The notes under the pieces are model-generated. The model was not told the DNA's origin, did no database searches, and saw nothing but the letters and a program-made list of their open reading frames with translations. 64,000 bases of DNA from Martelella lutilitoris (GTDB lineage Bacteria > Pseudomonadota > Alphaproteobacteria > Rhizobiales > Rhizobiaceae), in contig NZ_CP066786.1 of assembly GCF_016598595.1 (NCBI RefSeq), positions 2,751,501 through 2,815,500 of the forward strand, in the 5' to 3' direction. Positions within the stretch are counted from its first letter, which is position 1. Each line of letters begins with the position of its first letter. Shown here piece after piece: positions 1-10,369 of this stretch. Both the position numbers and the translations under genes were made by a program.

Positions 1-139
1 CGGAGGATGCCACGGTCTCGCCTTCAGGCGGGCTGACGAAATGGTCGATAGCGGCATCTTCGCTGTTTGCCGCAAGCATGGAAGTGCAGCCCGTAAGAGC
101 GACACTGGCCGCCAGGCAAATTACGATAAGCGTCTTCAC
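1..139 (-). CDS. Putative lipoprotein, 3' end cut by window edge
   Basis: Reading the minus strand from a GTG at 139 gives VKTLIVICLAASVALTGCTS, a textbook lipoprotein signal peptide: a Lys near the start, a hydrophobic core, then the lipobox LTGC with the lipidated Cys at residue 18. An AAAGG ribosome binding site lies about seven bases upstream. The frame stays open to the window edge (46 codons), so only the N-terminus is seen. It should be exported and lipid-anchored. The mature part gives no family identity. Confidence 0.6.
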   Translation of the reverse strand, partial: MKTLIVICLAASVALTGCTSMLAANSEDAAIDHFVSPPEGETVASS

Positions 140-295
140 GTTCAGCCTTTCAAATCAATTGAACGGCGCGCTTGAACGCGGAGAGTGTGACCGAATTGAC
201 ACCGGAAGGAGGCGTTTTGGCAGCGCGGGCCTTATTCCGGCCGGCGGCGTAAACCTGGACTGACGGAGTCGCGTTTCAGGGCGAAAGCCGCCCGC

Positions 296-1777
296 TCACC
301 ACCACTTTTTCGGGGTGAACCGTCCGGCGGCCTTTTCCATGACGGCGGCGGTGCGGAACAGGGTTTCCTCGTCGAACGGCTTGCCGATGAGCTGCAGGCC
401 GAGCGGCAGGCCGTTGGCGTCAAGGCCCGCGGGCACGGAAAGGCCCGGAAGGCCGGCCATGTTCACCGTCACCGTGAAGATGTCGTTCAGATACATCTTC
501 ACCGGATCATTGGCGAGGTCCTGGTCGGCGATGCCGAAAGCCGCCGACGGCGTTGCCGGCGTCAGGATGGTGTCGACCCCTTGCGCAAAGACATTCTCGA
601 AGTCGCGCTTGATCAGCGTGCGCACCTTCTGGGCCTTCAGGTAATAGGCATCGTAATAGCCGGCCGAGAGCACATAGGTGCCGATCATGATGCGGCGCTG
701 GACTTCCTTGCCGAAGCCTGCCGCACGGGTCTTTTCGTACATGTCGGCAATGTCCTTGCCGGGCACGCGCAACCCGTATTTGACGCCGTCATAGCGGGCA
801 AGGTTGGAGGAGGCTTCCGCCGGCGCGACGATGTAATAGGCCGGCAGCGCGTATTTCGTATGCGGCAGCGAGATGTCCACGATTTCCGCGCCGGCGTCCT
901 TCAGCCAGGCGATGCCCTGTTGCCAGAGCTTCTCGATATCCTCCGGCATGCCCTCGACGCGGTATTCCTTCGGAATGCCGATCTTCATGCCCTTGACCGA
1001 CTGGCCGATGGCGGCCTCGTAGTCCGGCACGGGCAGATCGACGGAGGTCGTGTCCTTGTCGTCGACGCTCGCCATGGATTTCAGGAGGATCGCGGCATCG
1101 CGCACGTCGCGCGCGATCGGGCCCGCCTGGTCGAGCGAGGAGGCGAAGGCGACGACGCCCCAGCGCGAGCAGCGGCCATAGGTGGGCTTGATGCCGACCG
1201 TGCCGGTAAACGCCGCCGGCTGGCGGATCGAGCCGCCGGTATCGGTCGCCGTGGCGCCGGCGCACAGATGCGCGGCAACGGCCGCGGCCGAGCCGCCGGA
1301 CGAGCCGCCCGGAACGAGGTTCTGGTTCGAACCCTCGGCCCGCCATGGGTTGATCACCGGACCGTAATAGGAGGTCTCGTTGGACGAGCCCATGGCGAAC
1401 TCGTCCATGTTGAGCTTGCCGAGCATCACCGCGCCGTCATCCCAGAGGTTCCGGGTGACGGTCGATTCGTATTTCGGCTTGAACCCGTCGAGGATATGCG
1501 AGGCCGCCTGGGTGTGGACGTCGCGCGTGCCGAACAGGTCCTTGATGCCGAGCGGAATGCCCTCCAGCGCGCCGCCGGTGCCCTGCGACAGCTTCAGGTC
1601 GGAGGCCTTGGCCATCGCCAGCGCCTTTTCCGGCGTGACGGCGACATAGGCATTGAAGGTGCCGTTGAAGTCGTCGATCGCCTTCAGATAGGACGCCGTC
1701 AGTTCGGTCGCGGTGATTTCCTTCGCCTGAAGCTTGTCACGGGCCTCGGCGATGGTCAGGGCGGTCAGTTCGGTCAT
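296..1777 (-). CDS. gatA: Glutamyl-tRNA(Gln)/aspartyl-tRNA(Asn) amidotransferase subunit A
   Basis: This is the amidase subunit of the cytoplasmic GatCAB complex. It releases ammonia from glutamine to convert Glu-tRNA(Gln) or Asp-tRNA(Asn) into the correct aminoacyl-tRNA. From the ATG at 1777 the protein has 493 residues, the usual rhizobial length; an in-frame GTG nine bases earlier is less likely. The amidase-signature Ser-cisSer-Lys triad is visible as Lys79 (GIKDLFG), Ser159 (PGGSSGGS) and Ser183 ([10 protein letters not shown]). gatC lies upstream on the same strand with only an acetyltransferase gene between. gatB is not in the window. Confidence 0.97.
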   Translation of the reverse strand: MTELTALTIAEARDKLQAKEITATELTASYLKAIDDFNGTFNAYVAVTPEKALAMAKASDLKLSQGTGGALEGIPLGIKDLFGTRDVHTQAASHILDGFKPKYESTVTRNLWDDGAVMLGKLNMDEFAMGSSNETSYYGPVINPWRAEGSNQNLVPGGSSGGSAAAVAAHLCAGATATDTGGSIRQPAAFTGTVGIKPTYGRCSRWGVVAFASSLDQAGPIARDVRDAAILLKSMASVDDKDTTSVDLPVPDYEAAIGQSVKGMKIGIPKEYRVEGMPEDIEKLWQQGIAWLKDAGAEIVDISLPHTKYALPAYYIVAPAEASSNLARYDGVKYGLRVPGKDIADMYEKTRAAGFGKEVQRRIMIGTYVLSAGYYDAYYLKAQKVRTLIKRDFENVFAQGVDTILTPATPSAAFGIADQDLANDPVKMYLNDIFTVTVNMAGLPGLSVPAGLDANGLPLGLQLIGKPFDEETLFRTAAVMEKAAGRFTPKKWW

Positions 1778-1798
1778 CTGCTTCACTTTGTCGTGTTG

Positions 1799-2257
1799 TT
1801 ATAGCGCCTTGCGAAAGAAGACGGACTGCTTGGTCGGCGCGTGGTTCAGCACCTTCTCCGTGCGTTCGAAACCGTTCTGTTCGCAAAAGGCGATGGACTC
1901 TTTGAGATTGGCATCGGTGACGATGACCAGTTCGCGCAGTCCCTCGCTCTTCGCCAGGGAGGCGATGTGGCGCAGGATGGCGCGGCCGATCCCGTGCTTG
2001 CGGTAGGCGGGCTCCGTGAACAGGCGCTTGGCTTCCGCCACGCCGTTGCCGTGGCGCACCAGCGCGCCCGTGCCAACCGGCTTGCCGTCGACGCGGGCAA
2101 CGAAGCTCGTGGCGCCCGGCGTGCTGACATCAACGGTCAGCTGGTAGTCGATCACATCGGAAGACGACATGCGCGACAGCGATGTCTTCAGTTCGGTGAA
2201 GAGCGCCTTCAGGTCATCCTGCTGGGGGCTCTCGATATCGATTTTCGGCTGTACCAT
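1799..2257 (-). CDS. GNAT family N-acetyltransferase
   Basis: The 152-residue protein has the GNAT fold. The acetyl-CoA binding motif is RKHGIGRAIL near residue 90, followed by HIASLAKSEGL, and a C-terminal EQNGFERTEKV segment is typical of the last strands. The substrate cannot be told from sequence. It sits between gatC (3 nt away) and gatA (21 nt away) on the same strand, so it is probably co-transcribed with them. Its start ATG follows a GAGGG ribosome binding site. Confidence 0.9.
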   Translation of the reverse strand: MVQPKIDIESPQQDDLKALFTELKTSLSRMSSSDVIDYQLTVDVSTPGATSFVARVDGKPVGTGALVRHGNGVAEAKRLFTEPAYRKHGIGRAILRHIASLAKSEGLRELVIVTDANLKESIAFCEQNGFERTEKVLNHAPTKQSVFFRKAL

Positions 2258-2260
2258 CCC

Positions 2261-2548
2261 TCACTCCACAACTTTTGGCACCAGAAAGAAATTCCGTTCG
2301 GATTCCGGCGCGTTGGCAACGATGTCGTCGGCCTTGTCGCCGTCCGTCACAACATCATGACGCTTCTTCATCTCCATCGGCATGACCGAGGTCATGGGCT
2401 CGACATCGGTAACGTCAACTTCGCCAAGTTGCTCGACGAAGCCGAGAATGGCGTTGAGTTCGCCGGTCATCCGCTCCGCCGATTCCTCATCGACGGCGAT
2501 GCGGGCCAGACTGGCAACGCGTTTGACGGTCGCGGTGTCTACGGACAT
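2261..2548 (-). CDS. gatC: Glutamyl-tRNA(Gln)/aspartyl-tRNA(Asn) amidotransferase subunit C
   Basis: GatC is the small subunit that wraps around GatA and GatB and stabilises the amidotransferase. The 95-residue length is normal. Conserved features are [12 protein letters not shown] near the N-terminus, the central [11 protein letters not shown] and the C-terminal [17 protein letters not shown]. It is the first gene of a minus-strand cluster continuing into the acetyltransferase and gatA. Confidence 0.96.
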   Translation of the reverse strand: MSVDTATVKRVASLARIAVDEESAERMTGELNAILGFVEQLGEVDVTDVEPMTSVMPMEMKKRHDVVTDGDKADDIVANAPESERNFFLVPKVVE

Positions 2549-2622
2549 GAATGCTCTCCGGGTTTCACGATTTCACCACACGCTATAAAGGGCGTCGCCG
2601 CCCTTCGCAACGGGGCATTTCA

Positions 2623-3327
2623 TCAGAAGGCGACCGTTTCGCCGGGTTTGGGCGTCAGCACTTCGGTCGGCCCGCCGGCCATGCCGCTGACGAAAGCCTC
2701 CGGCGTCTGGTCGATGATCGGGAACGTGCCGTAGTGGATCGGTATCACCGTATCGAAGCTGAAATAGCGCTTGCAGGCAAGGGCCGCGACCGCGCCGCCC
2801 ATGGTAAAGCGGTCGCCGACGGGCACGAGGCCGATCGCCGGCGCATGCAGCTCGTTGATCAGCGCCATGTCGGCAAAGATATCCGTGTCGCCCATGTGAT
2901 AAAGCGTCGGCTCGTCGTCGATATGCAGCATCAGCCCGTTGGGATTGCCGAGCGCGTGAGAAACGCCATCCTCGGTGATGAAGGCGGAGGAGTGCAGCGC
3001 ATTGGTGAAGGTGACGGTAAAGGAGCCGAAATCGACCGTGCCTCCGGTATTGCCCGGCTGCAGGTTCTCAAGCCCCTTCGACCCGAGCCAGGCGGCGAGA
3101 TCGGCATTGGCAAGCACGGTCGCGCCGGTTTCCTTTGCGATCGGGATCGTGTCGCCCAGATGGTCGCCGTGGCCGTGGGTGAGCAGGATATGGGTGACGC
3201 CCTTGGTCACCGCCGCCTGGTCGAGCCCCTCGAAGGACGGATTGCCGGACAGGAAGGGGTCGATCAGGATCGTCGCATCGGCAATCTCGATGCGGAAGGC
3301 GGAATGTCCGAGCCAGGTGATCTTCAT
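2623..3327 (-). CDS. Metal-dependent hydrolase, UPF0173 / metallo-beta-lactamase fold
   Basis: The protein starts [14 protein letters not shown] at 3327 after a GGGAG ribosome binding site and has 234 residues. The frame is open further upstream, but that part runs antisense to ruvX. The metal-binding motif HGHGDH (in [13 protein letters not shown]) and later conserved His residues (YHMGDTD, PIHYGTF) mark the UPF0173 branch of the metallo-beta-lactamase superfamily. The substrate is unknown. The divergent ruvX gene starts 106 nt away, so both promoters lie in 3328-3433. Confidence 0.93.
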   Translation of the reverse strand: MKITWLGHSAFRIEIADATILIDPFLSGNPSFEGLDQAAVTKGVTHILLTHGHGDHLGDTIPIAKETGATVLANADLAAWLGSKGLENLQPGNTGGTVDFGSFTVTFTNALHSSAFITEDGVSHALGNPNGLMLHIDDEPTLYHMGDTDIFADMALINELHAPAIGLVPVGDRFTMGGAVAALACKRYFSFDTVIPIHYGTFPIIDQTPEAFVSGMAGGPTEVLTPKPGETVAF

Positions 3328-3433
3328 TTTGCATTTCTCCCTTCGAGGCGGTAGTTGAACGCGATTGCCTAAAACGTAATGCGAACACGCGCCATTTTCC
3401 ATCGGGAAGCGGCAAAACCATGGGAAAAGACCG

Positions 3434-3907
3434 ATGACAGTGCTTTCAATCGAGGAACTGGCCGAAACCCTGCCGCCCAACGCAGCAATCGCGGGACTTG
3501 ATCTCGGCACCAAGACCATCGGCCTTGCGGTCTCCGATCTCTCGCGCCGCTTTGCGACGCCGCGCCCGGTGATCAGGCGCGTCAAGTTCACGCACGACGC
3601 GGAAACCCTGATCGCCTTTGCAGAGAAGGAGAAGATCGCAGGCTTCGTCATCGGCCTGCCGGTGAACATGGACGGCTCCTCCGGCCCGCGCGTGCAGGCA
3701 ACCCGCGCCTTTGTGCGCAACATGGAGGCGCTGAGCCCTCTCACCTTCACCTTCTGGGACGAGCGGCTTTCGACGGTTGCCGCGGAACGGGCGCTTCTGG
3801 AAATGGATGTGTCGCGGCAAAAGCGCGCCGGGCGGATCGATTCGGCTGCCGCCTCATTCATCCTGCAGGGCGCGCTCGACAGGCTTGCGGCGCTTGCGCG
3901 CGGATAG
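3434..3907 (+). CDS. ruvX: Putative pre-16S rRNA nuclease / Holliday junction resolvase YqgF
   Basis: The 157-residue protein is of the YqgF/RuvX family with an RNase H-like fold, linked to 16S rRNA 5' processing and possibly to junction resolution. The first strand motif is [16 protein letters not shown] with the catalytic Asp. [17 protein letters not shown] and [15 protein letters not shown] carry further conserved residues, and [18 protein letters not shown] supplies the C-terminal Asp. The length is normal for alphaproteobacteria. Confidence 0.95.
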   Translation: MTVLSIEELAETLPPNAAIAGLDLGTKTIGLAVSDLSRRFATPRPVIRRVKFTHDAETLIAFAEKEKIAGFVIGLPVNMDGSSGPRVQATRAFVRNMEALSPLTFTFWDERLSTVAAERALLEMDVSRQKRAGRIDSAAASFILQGALDRLAALARG

Positions 3908-3909
3908 GA

Positions 3910-4095
3910 TTATTGCTCGCCCGCCGGACCGCAATCCACAGCCGGATCACGCAGCATGCGCTTCGGGTCGAAAAGAAAATCGACGAACACGAAGGCGAGC
4001 AGGATGGCGCCGCTGACGGCGAGCTCGACCGGAAGGGCGGCAAGCGCAGCACCCATCAACCCGATCTGAAACCGCTGCGTCATCCGTTCCTGCAT
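3910..4095 (-). CDS. Small membrane protein, unknown function
   Basis: From the ATG at 4095 (ribosome binding site GGAAAGG five bases upstream) the product has 61 residues; an alternative ATG is at 4083. A hydrophobic span runs from about residue 11 to 40 (IGLMGAALAALPVELAVSG then AILLAFVFVDFLF), enough for one long or two short membrane helices. The tail contains FDPKRMLRDPAVDCGP. It is convergent with ruvX, two bases apart. I do not recognise a family. Confidence 0.6.
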   Translation of the reverse strand: MQERMTQRFQIGLMGAALAALPVELAVSGAILLAFVFVDFLFDPKRMLRDPAVDCGPAGEQ

Positions 4096-4204
4096 TGCCT
4101 TTCCGCCTTTCCTCCTGTCTTGTCTGACAGCAATTCTTTCTCTCTGGCAAGCGCCTTCGGTTCGCAAAGTTAACCGGGCGGTAAGGAAATCATGGAATGC
4201 GTGC

Positions 4205-5131
4205 ATGCTGATCATCTTCGAAAGTGTTCTGCCGATCTTTCTGACCGTGGCGCTCGGCGTCGGCCTGAAGCGCCTGCCGCTCTTCAGCGCCGATTTCTGG
4301 GACGGCCTCAACCAGCTCGGCTATTACGTGCTCTTTCCGGCGCTTCTGTTCACCACCCTGGCGCGCGCCGATTTTTCGACGATTGCGGCGGGAGACATAA
4401 CTTGGGTGACCCTTCTCGGCGTCGCCGCCATCTCCGCCCTGACGATGGCGCTGTGGCCGCTCCTCAGGGCCTTCGGGCTGGGCAGTCCGGCCTTCACCTC
4501 GGTGTTCCAGACGACGACGCGCTGGAACGGCTTCGTGGCGCTCGCCATCGCCGACAAGCTCGCCGGGCTTGAGGGCATGGCCGTCATCTCGCTGATGATG
4601 ACGGTGACGATCATTCCCCTCAATCTCATCAACGTGCTGGTTCTGGTGTGGTTTTCCGGCGAGAACCGCAATGTCGCCATGATGACCCGCAAGATCGCCA
4701 CCAACCCGCTGATCATCTCTGCCTTTGTCGGCATCGCCTTCAATCTCGTTGCCATCCCGGTCTATCAGCCGGTCTATGACGCGATGAACCTGATGGCGCG
4801 CGCCGCCTTGGGGATGGGCCTGGTCCTCGTCGGCGCCGGGCTGGTGATTTCCGACGCGCTTAAGCCGAAGCCGATGGTTCTGCTGCCGTCCTTCCTGAAA
4901 CTCGCCCTCTTCCCGCTGATCACCTACGCCTTCGCCACCCTCTTCGGCATTTCCGGCACGCCGCTTGCCATCATGGTCCTCGGCGCCAGCGTGCCGACCG
5001 CCATGAACGGCTATGTCCTCGCCCGCCAGCTCGGCGGCGACGCCCGGCTCTATTCTGCGGTGGTGACGGTGCAGACGATGCTGTCCTTCTTCACCCTGCC
5101 GCTGGCGCTCATGCTTGTGGGGGGCGGCTGA
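4205..5131 (+). CDS. AEC family (auxin efflux carrier-like) transporter
   Basis: This 308-residue inner-membrane protein has about ten hydrophobic helices. It opens MLIIFESVLPIFLTVALGVGLKR, the usual AEC start, and has the family's central break near residue 150-170. The conserved late segment LGASVPTAMNGYVLARQLGGD matches the fifth-helix repeat of AEC transporters. The substrate is probably an organic anion or amino acid, but nothing in the sequence decides it. The VOC gene starts five bases after the stop codon, so the two are likely co-transcribed. Confidence 0.92.
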   Translation: MLIIFESVLPIFLTVALGVGLKRLPLFSADFWDGLNQLGYYVLFPALLFTTLARADFSTIAAGDITWVTLLGVAAISALTMALWPLLRAFGLGSPAFTSVFQTTTRWNGFVALAIADKLAGLEGMAVISLMMTVTIIPLNLINVLVLVWFSGENRNVAMMTRKIATNPLIISAFVGIAFNLVAIPVYQPVYDAMNLMARAALGMGLVLVGAGLVISDALKPKPMVLLPSFLKLALFPLITYAFATLFGISGTPLAIMVLGASVPTAMNGYVLARQLGGDARLYSAVVTVQTMLSFFTLPLALMLVGGG

Positions 5132-5135
5132 GACC

Positions 5136-5513
5136 ATGGCCAAGCCGGTTTTCATCAATACGCTCGTCTTCGTCTCCGACATGAAACGCTCGGTCGACTT
5201 TTACTGCCATCGCCTCGGCCAGACCGTCGCGCAGGATCACGGCGATTTCGTCCAGCTGGAAAACGGGCTCGCTCTCCATAGGGGCCCCGCCCTGGAGGCG
5301 ACCATGTTCGGCGCGCCCTCCGGCGAACGCAGCCCCTACGGCCGCGGCAATCTGGTGCTCTATTTCGAAACCGACGAACTCGAGGCAGTGTTTGCGCGGA
5401 TGCCGCTGAAGACGGACCTGATCCACCCGATCGAAACCCAGGCCTGGGGTCAGAAGGTGTTTCGCTGCTATGATCCCGACGGACATATCGTCGAGGTGGG
5501 GGAGCCGATGTGA
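5136..5513 (+). CDS. VOC (glyoxalase/dioxygenase-like) family protein
   Basis: The product from the ATG at 5136 has 125 residues with the beta-alpha-beta-beta-beta layout of vicinal-oxygen-chelate proteins. It starts NTLVFVSDMKRSVDFYCHRL and ends FRCYDPDGHIVEVGEPM, where the DPDGHIVE motif supplies the metal-binding Glu. The substrate is unknown. The frame is open for seven more codons upstream, inside the AEC gene, but those lack a better start. Confidence 0.88.
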   Translation: MAKPVFINTLVFVSDMKRSVDFYCHRLGQTVAQDHGDFVQLENGLALHRGPALEATMFGAPSGERSPYGRGNLVLYFETDELEAVFARMPLKTDLIHPIETQAWGQKVFRCYDPDGHIVEVGEPM

Positions 5514-5600
5514 TATTCGTGTTGGCTCAAATACGCCGAAAAACCGCCGAACCGCCCCGACGGAGCTCAGCTTGCCAGGAAAGCGCCCTCTCTTGTCCCC

Positions 5601-5629
5601 GTCATGCTCGGGCTTGTCCCGAGCGTCCA
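5601..5629 (+). repeat. Rhizobial intergenic palindromic repeat, copy 1
   Basis: The core CTCGGGCTTGTCCCGAG is a stem-loop with arms CTCGGG and CCCGAG, preceded by GTCATG. Short mobile palindromes of this kind are common between genes in Rhizobiales. A second copy lies inverted at 5724-5750. Confidence 0.75.
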
Positions 5630-5723
5630 AGCGCGTTTCCGCATGACAGGCGCATCGGACAAAAATCCATTTTAAAACAGAACATTATCAACCAACCGCT
5701 CCGTTCGCAGGGAGAGGTGGTTA

Positions 5724-5750
5724 GATCCTCGGGACAAGCCCGAGGATGAC
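5724..5750 (-). repeat. Rhizobial intergenic palindromic repeat, copy 2 (inverted)
   Basis: This holds CCTCGGGACAAGCCCGAGG followed by ATGAC, the reverse complement of the copy at 5601-5629 apart from the flanks. The two face each other across about 95 nt that contain no gene. Confidence 0.75.
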
Positions 5751-5784
5751 GCCCGTATGGGTGGCGAGGTTGGTCAACAAACTG

Positions 5785-5818
5785 AAAAGCCCCGCCGGAT
5801 CGCTCCGGCGGGGCTTTT
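5785..5818 (-). terminator. Rho-independent terminator of tuf
   Basis: A perfect stem with arms AAAAGCCCCGCCGGA and TCCGGCGGGGCTTTT is closed by a four-base loop. On the minus strand the GC stem runs into TTTT, 22 nt after the tuf stop codon. Confidence 0.9.
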
Positions 5819-5840
5819 GAATGTCTGTATCGTCCGTCGA

Positions 5841-7016
<1,176 letters not shown>

Positions 7017-7073
7017 GAAAATGCTTCCTGTAACTGGTAACACGGATGACCCGGCGAACCGGTTTAGTGCCGC

Positions 7074-7102
7074 CGTTTAAGGCTTTCGACAGCAATAAGC
7101 AA
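7074..7102 (-). promoter_or_regulatory. Possible sigma-70 promoter of tuf
   Basis: On the minus strand TTGCTT (7102-7097) and TAAACG (7079-7074) are separated by 17 bases, about 58 nt upstream of the tuf start codon. The match to consensus is moderate and other spacings are possible. Confidence 0.3.
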
Positions 7103-7278
7103 GACCAAATTCGCCAGTTTGATGCCCCCGGCCCCACCGGGGCCGAAAACCCGGTCCCTTTTGCCCGCCATCGGACACGCGGAAACCGGCCTTCCCCGAA
7201 AAAGCGACGCATGGCCAAGAGCTTGGGAGCGCATGCCTGCGCGCGGCTGGCGCCGCCGTCCACCCCGTCCCCGCCGCT

Positions 7279-8445
7279 TCAGGCGCCGGCCCGCGAGACT
7301 TCGCCCGGCGCCGCGGCGGAGGGAGCGCCGTCGGCAACCACGCGGTTGCGCCCCAGCCGCTTTGCCCCGTAAAGCGCGTTGTCGCTCATCCGGTAGAGCG
7401 TCTCGTAGCCGCGCTCCGAGCGCGCGATGGCGACGCCGATGCTGCAGGTTGCCTCCAGCCCGTCGGAGACCTCCGGGAAGCGCCGGTGAGCCAGATGGAT
7501 GCGGATACGCTCCGCCATGGCGCAGGCTCCCTGCCGATCGAGCCCGAGGGAGAGGATGGCGAACTCGTCGCCGCCGATCCGGCCGACGACGTCCGTCGCC
7601 CGCGTCTCGCTGAGCAGGATCTGGCCAAAGGCCATCAACACGGCGTCGCCGACGGGATGGCCCAGCGTATCGTTGGTCAGCTTGAAATTGTCGAGGTCGA
7701 GCAGGGTCAGCGCCACCGGCGTGGAAGAGCCCTCGCCGCAAAGGCCGCTGACCGCCCGTTCGAAGCCCTCGCGGTTCAGCACTCCGGTCAGGCGGTCGCG
7801 GTCGCGCAGCGTGTTGAGCCGGTCGAGCGACTCGACGAAATGCGACGCCAGGATTTCGATCGTGAGGATCATCGCGATCATCAGGATATAGATCTGCGTC
7901 GCCTGCCAGAGGATCGAGCTGGGATCCGCGATGATCCCGGTGAACAGCATCACGGCGGTGCGCAGGCAGTGCATGACGCCAAGCGCGATGATCGTCCAGA
8001 AGATCAGCTTGTCGTGCAGGGTGTCGTCGCGGCGGATCCAGAACCTGAGCATCGCAAGCCCCATCACCACGGCAAGGCCGACATTGATGACGATCGTGCG
8101 CTGAAAGGCCGTGCCGTAAATCTGGAAAAAGCTGTAGAGGCCGAACAGAACCAGAAAGGCCGTGACGTTGAAGGCGACGCCGAAGGTCTTGCCGCGCCGC
8201 TGAAGCAGGCCCTCCGCAAACAGGACCTGGGCGACGATGAACAGACCGTTCGCCACGGAAAGCAGGGGCGTGAGGCGGTAGAGGCCGAAGAGAAAGGTCA
8301 CCAGGAACGCGAGAGCGAGAACGAGGAAGGACGCCGAAAGCAGCAGCAAATAGGAGCGTCTGACACCGGTGAGCCAGGCCACGATGAAGCTGCCCGCCAG
8401 GATCAGCAGCCCGCCGAGCAGCATCAACAGCTGCATGATTGTCAT
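7279..8445 (-). CDS. Membrane-anchored diguanylate cyclase (GGDEF)
   Basis: The start at 8445 follows a GAGGGG ribosome binding site and gives 388 residues. The first 190 residues hold six or seven hydrophobic helices (first: LLMLLGGLLILAGSFIVAWL) with no recognisable sensor domain. The rest is a GGDEF domain that makes cyclic di-GMP. The active-site signature is intact in VVGRIGGDEFAILSLG, with the substrate-binding LLDLDNFKLTNDTLGHPVGD. I see no RxxD product-inhibition site directly upstream of GGDEF. The signal sensed by the membrane part is unknown. Confidence 0.93.
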   Translation of the reverse strand: MTIMQLLMLLGGLLILAGSFIVAWLTGVRRSYLLLLSASFLVLALAFLVTFLFGLYRLTPLLSVANGLFIVAQVLFAEGLLQRRGKTFGVAFNVTAFLVLFGLYSFFQIYGTAFQRTIVINVGLAVVMGLAMLRFWIRRDDTLHDKLIFWTIIALGVMHCLRTAVMLFTGIIADPSSILWQATQIYILMIAMILTIEILASHFVESLDRLNTLRDRDRLTGVLNREGFERAVSGLCGEGSSTPVALTLLDLDNFKLTNDTLGHPVGDAVLMAFGQILLSETRATDVVGRIGGDEFAILSLGLDRQGACAMAERIRIHLAHRRFPEVSDGLEATCSIGVAIARSERGYETLYRMSDNALYGAKRLGRNRVVADGAPSAAAPGEVSRAGA

Positions 8446-8840
8446 TTGGTGCCCCTCGACGCCACGGGCGCCCCTCCCGCCTGCCAACCCACCGTTGCCG
8501 AGGCCATCACAAAGCCCGGAGAACGGGCGACAGTTTACGTCCAGATCCCTCAGCATGGTAGCAAAAGCATCCGGGCGTTGGAATCACCTTTCTGATGATA
8601 TACAGGGGGATGGCCCGAAAGGCACGGGTGCGTTCGACTTAGTTCATCGGGCAGTTAATCTGAACTGACCGATGATCCATCTCCTTGTTCAGGCGCATCG
8701 GGTTATCGAGAAACCGGCAACCCCTTTTTCGCCCGCTGCGCCAACCGACCGAGCGTCTCGTCGCTGCGAGGACCATGGCCCTCCGGGTTGCCGGCCGGAA
8801 GACACGCCGTCTTGCAGGCCCTGGGCCTTGCCGACGGGCG
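8446..8840. other. Intergenic region without a convincing gene
   Basis: These 395 nt lie upstream of the GGDEF gene and downstream of the M20 gene. Short open frames here lack ribosome binding sites and family resemblance. The GGDEF promoter should lie within it, but no clear promoter or terminator stands out. Confidence 0.5.
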
Positions 8841-10235
8841 TTACAGGGCTTTTGTCTTTTCGCGCCATTCGGTCCTCGCCCGCTCGATCAGGCCGGGGTC
8901 GCGGACGGCGGCCAGGCCGGTGGCGGCAATCGCCTTGGCGGCGTGGACAAAGGCCTTGTGGGCGGCCTGGCTCTTGCCCTGGGCGACCACCTGCCAGGTG
9001 TGGGGGTTGGTGCCGATCGCCCAGGCCGGCGCCCAGCACTGCGCCGTCGGCACGACCCAGCTGACATCGCCGACATCGGTCGAGCCGGCGCGGAAATGCG
9101 ACCTGCCTTCGAATGCCCTCAATCCGCGGTGCAGCGGTTGCGAACCATCGACCGGCGTATTGGAAAGCGCATCGCCCTTGATCTGATAGAGCCTGATACT
9201 GCTGTCGATCGCCTCCTGTGAGAAGGTCGCCTGAACATCCCTTGCGAAAGCCTCGTCGGCCTCGTCGAAGGGCACGGGGCCAAGCGCCGTCATCTGCTCG
9301 TGCATCGCCGTTTCGAGCGTGATGTTTGGCAGCAGGCTGTTGGTCGCCTTGCCGAGTTCCAGCTCGACGCCGGTCTCCGTCATCATAGCCGCGCCTTCCG
9401 CTATCTTCTTCACCCGTTCGGCAAGCGCCCGAGCGCCGACGATTTCCGGAGCCCGGATCATGTAGCGACCGGCCGCGCGCGCCTGCACGACATTGGCCGC
9501 GACGCCGCCGGTCTCGGTAATCGCGTAATGAATCCGGCAATCGGACGGCATGTGCTCGCGCAGGAAATTGATGCCGATATTGGTCAGCTCCAGCGCATCG
9601 AGCGCGGAACGCCCGAGATGGGCGGCGTTGGAGGCGTGCGCGGCCGTGCCCTTGAAGCGGATATCGTACTCGATCACGGCGAGATTATTGGTGGAGCGCA
9701 CGCCGTTGAAGGGGGCCGGATGCCAGGTGAGCGCGAGGTCGACATCGTCGAACACGCCGGCCTCGGCCATAATCGTCTTGGCGCCGCCGCCCTCCTCCGC
9801 CGGGCAGCCATAATAGCGCACGGTCGCGGCAATGCCGTTCTTTTCCAGATGACGGGCAAGGCCGACGGCCGCCAGAAGAGAGCCCGCGCCAAGCAGGTTA
9901 TGGCCGCAGCCATGGCCGCTTGCGCCCGGTTTGTCGGACTTTTCCTCGGCAATGCCGGCGACCTGGTTCATGCCGGCAAGCGCATCGAATTCGCCGAGGA
10001 TCGCGATCACCGGCTGGCTGTCGCCATATTCTCCGCAGAACGCCGTCTCCATGCCGGCAACGCCGCGCGTGACGGAAAACCCGTATTTCTCCAGAAGCGC
10101 CGTCTGGAGCTTCGCCGATTCGAATTCCTCGAATTTCAGTTCGGCCAGGTCCCAGATCCGGTCGGAGAGTTCGATGAATTCCGGCTTCAATGCCTCGATT
10201 TCACTTGCGAGTTGTTCGATCGCCTGCTGCGTCAT
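8841..10235 (-). CDS. M20 family amidohydrolase, AbgB-like
   Basis: This 464-residue zinc amidohydrolase belongs to the M20 branch nearest to p-aminobenzoyl-glutamate utilisation subunit B. Metal and catalytic residues are in ASGHGCGHNLLG, GCPAEEGGGAKT and the later ALTWHPAP; GTAAHASNAAHLGRSALDAL marks the start of the lid domain. It is the last gene of the ABC-transporter operon. It probably cleaves an acylated amino acid or peptide-like compound brought in by that transporter; the true substrate is not shown. Confidence 0.88.
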   Translation of the reverse strand: MTQQAIEQLASEIEALKPEFIELSDRIWDLAELKFEEFESAKLQTALLEKYGFSVTRGVAGMETAFCGEYGDSQPVIAILGEFDALAGMNQVAGIAEEKSDKPGASGHGCGHNLLGAGSLLAAVGLARHLEKNGIAATVRYYGCPAEEGGGAKTIMAEAGVFDDVDLALTWHPAPFNGVRSTNNLAVIEYDIRFKGTAAHASNAAHLGRSALDALELTNIGINFLREHMPSDCRIHYAITETGGVAANVVQARAAGRYMIRAPEIVGARALAERVKKIAEGAAMMTETGVELELGKATNSLLPNITLETAMHEQMTALGPVPFDEADEAFARDVQATFSQEAIDSSIRLYQIKGDALSNTPVDGSQPLHRGLRAFEGRSHFRAGSTDVGDVSWVVPTAQCWAPAWAIGTNPHTWQVVAQGKSQAAHKAFVHAAKAIAATGLAAVRDPGLIERARTEWREKTKAL

Positions 10236-10369
10236 GGGAAGGTCCTGTATGCTGCCGGGGCAGCGGGTCTGGGGTCATGAAAGGTCGCGCGGCCCATCTC
10301 GACGGGCCGCGGGATCAGGATTGTTGAGGAGAAACGCCGCGCCGCGGGAGCAGCGCGGCGACAAGCCGG

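Noticed and set aside
581..1804. Plus-strand 407-codon frame antisense to gatA
   Set aside because: gatA is complete with its catalytic triad; the antisense frame has no domain.
7486..8595. Plus-strand 369-codon frame antisense to the GGDEF gene
   Set aside because: It is rich in Gln, Glu, Asp and Arg as expected for antisense of a membrane protein; the GGDEF gene is certain.
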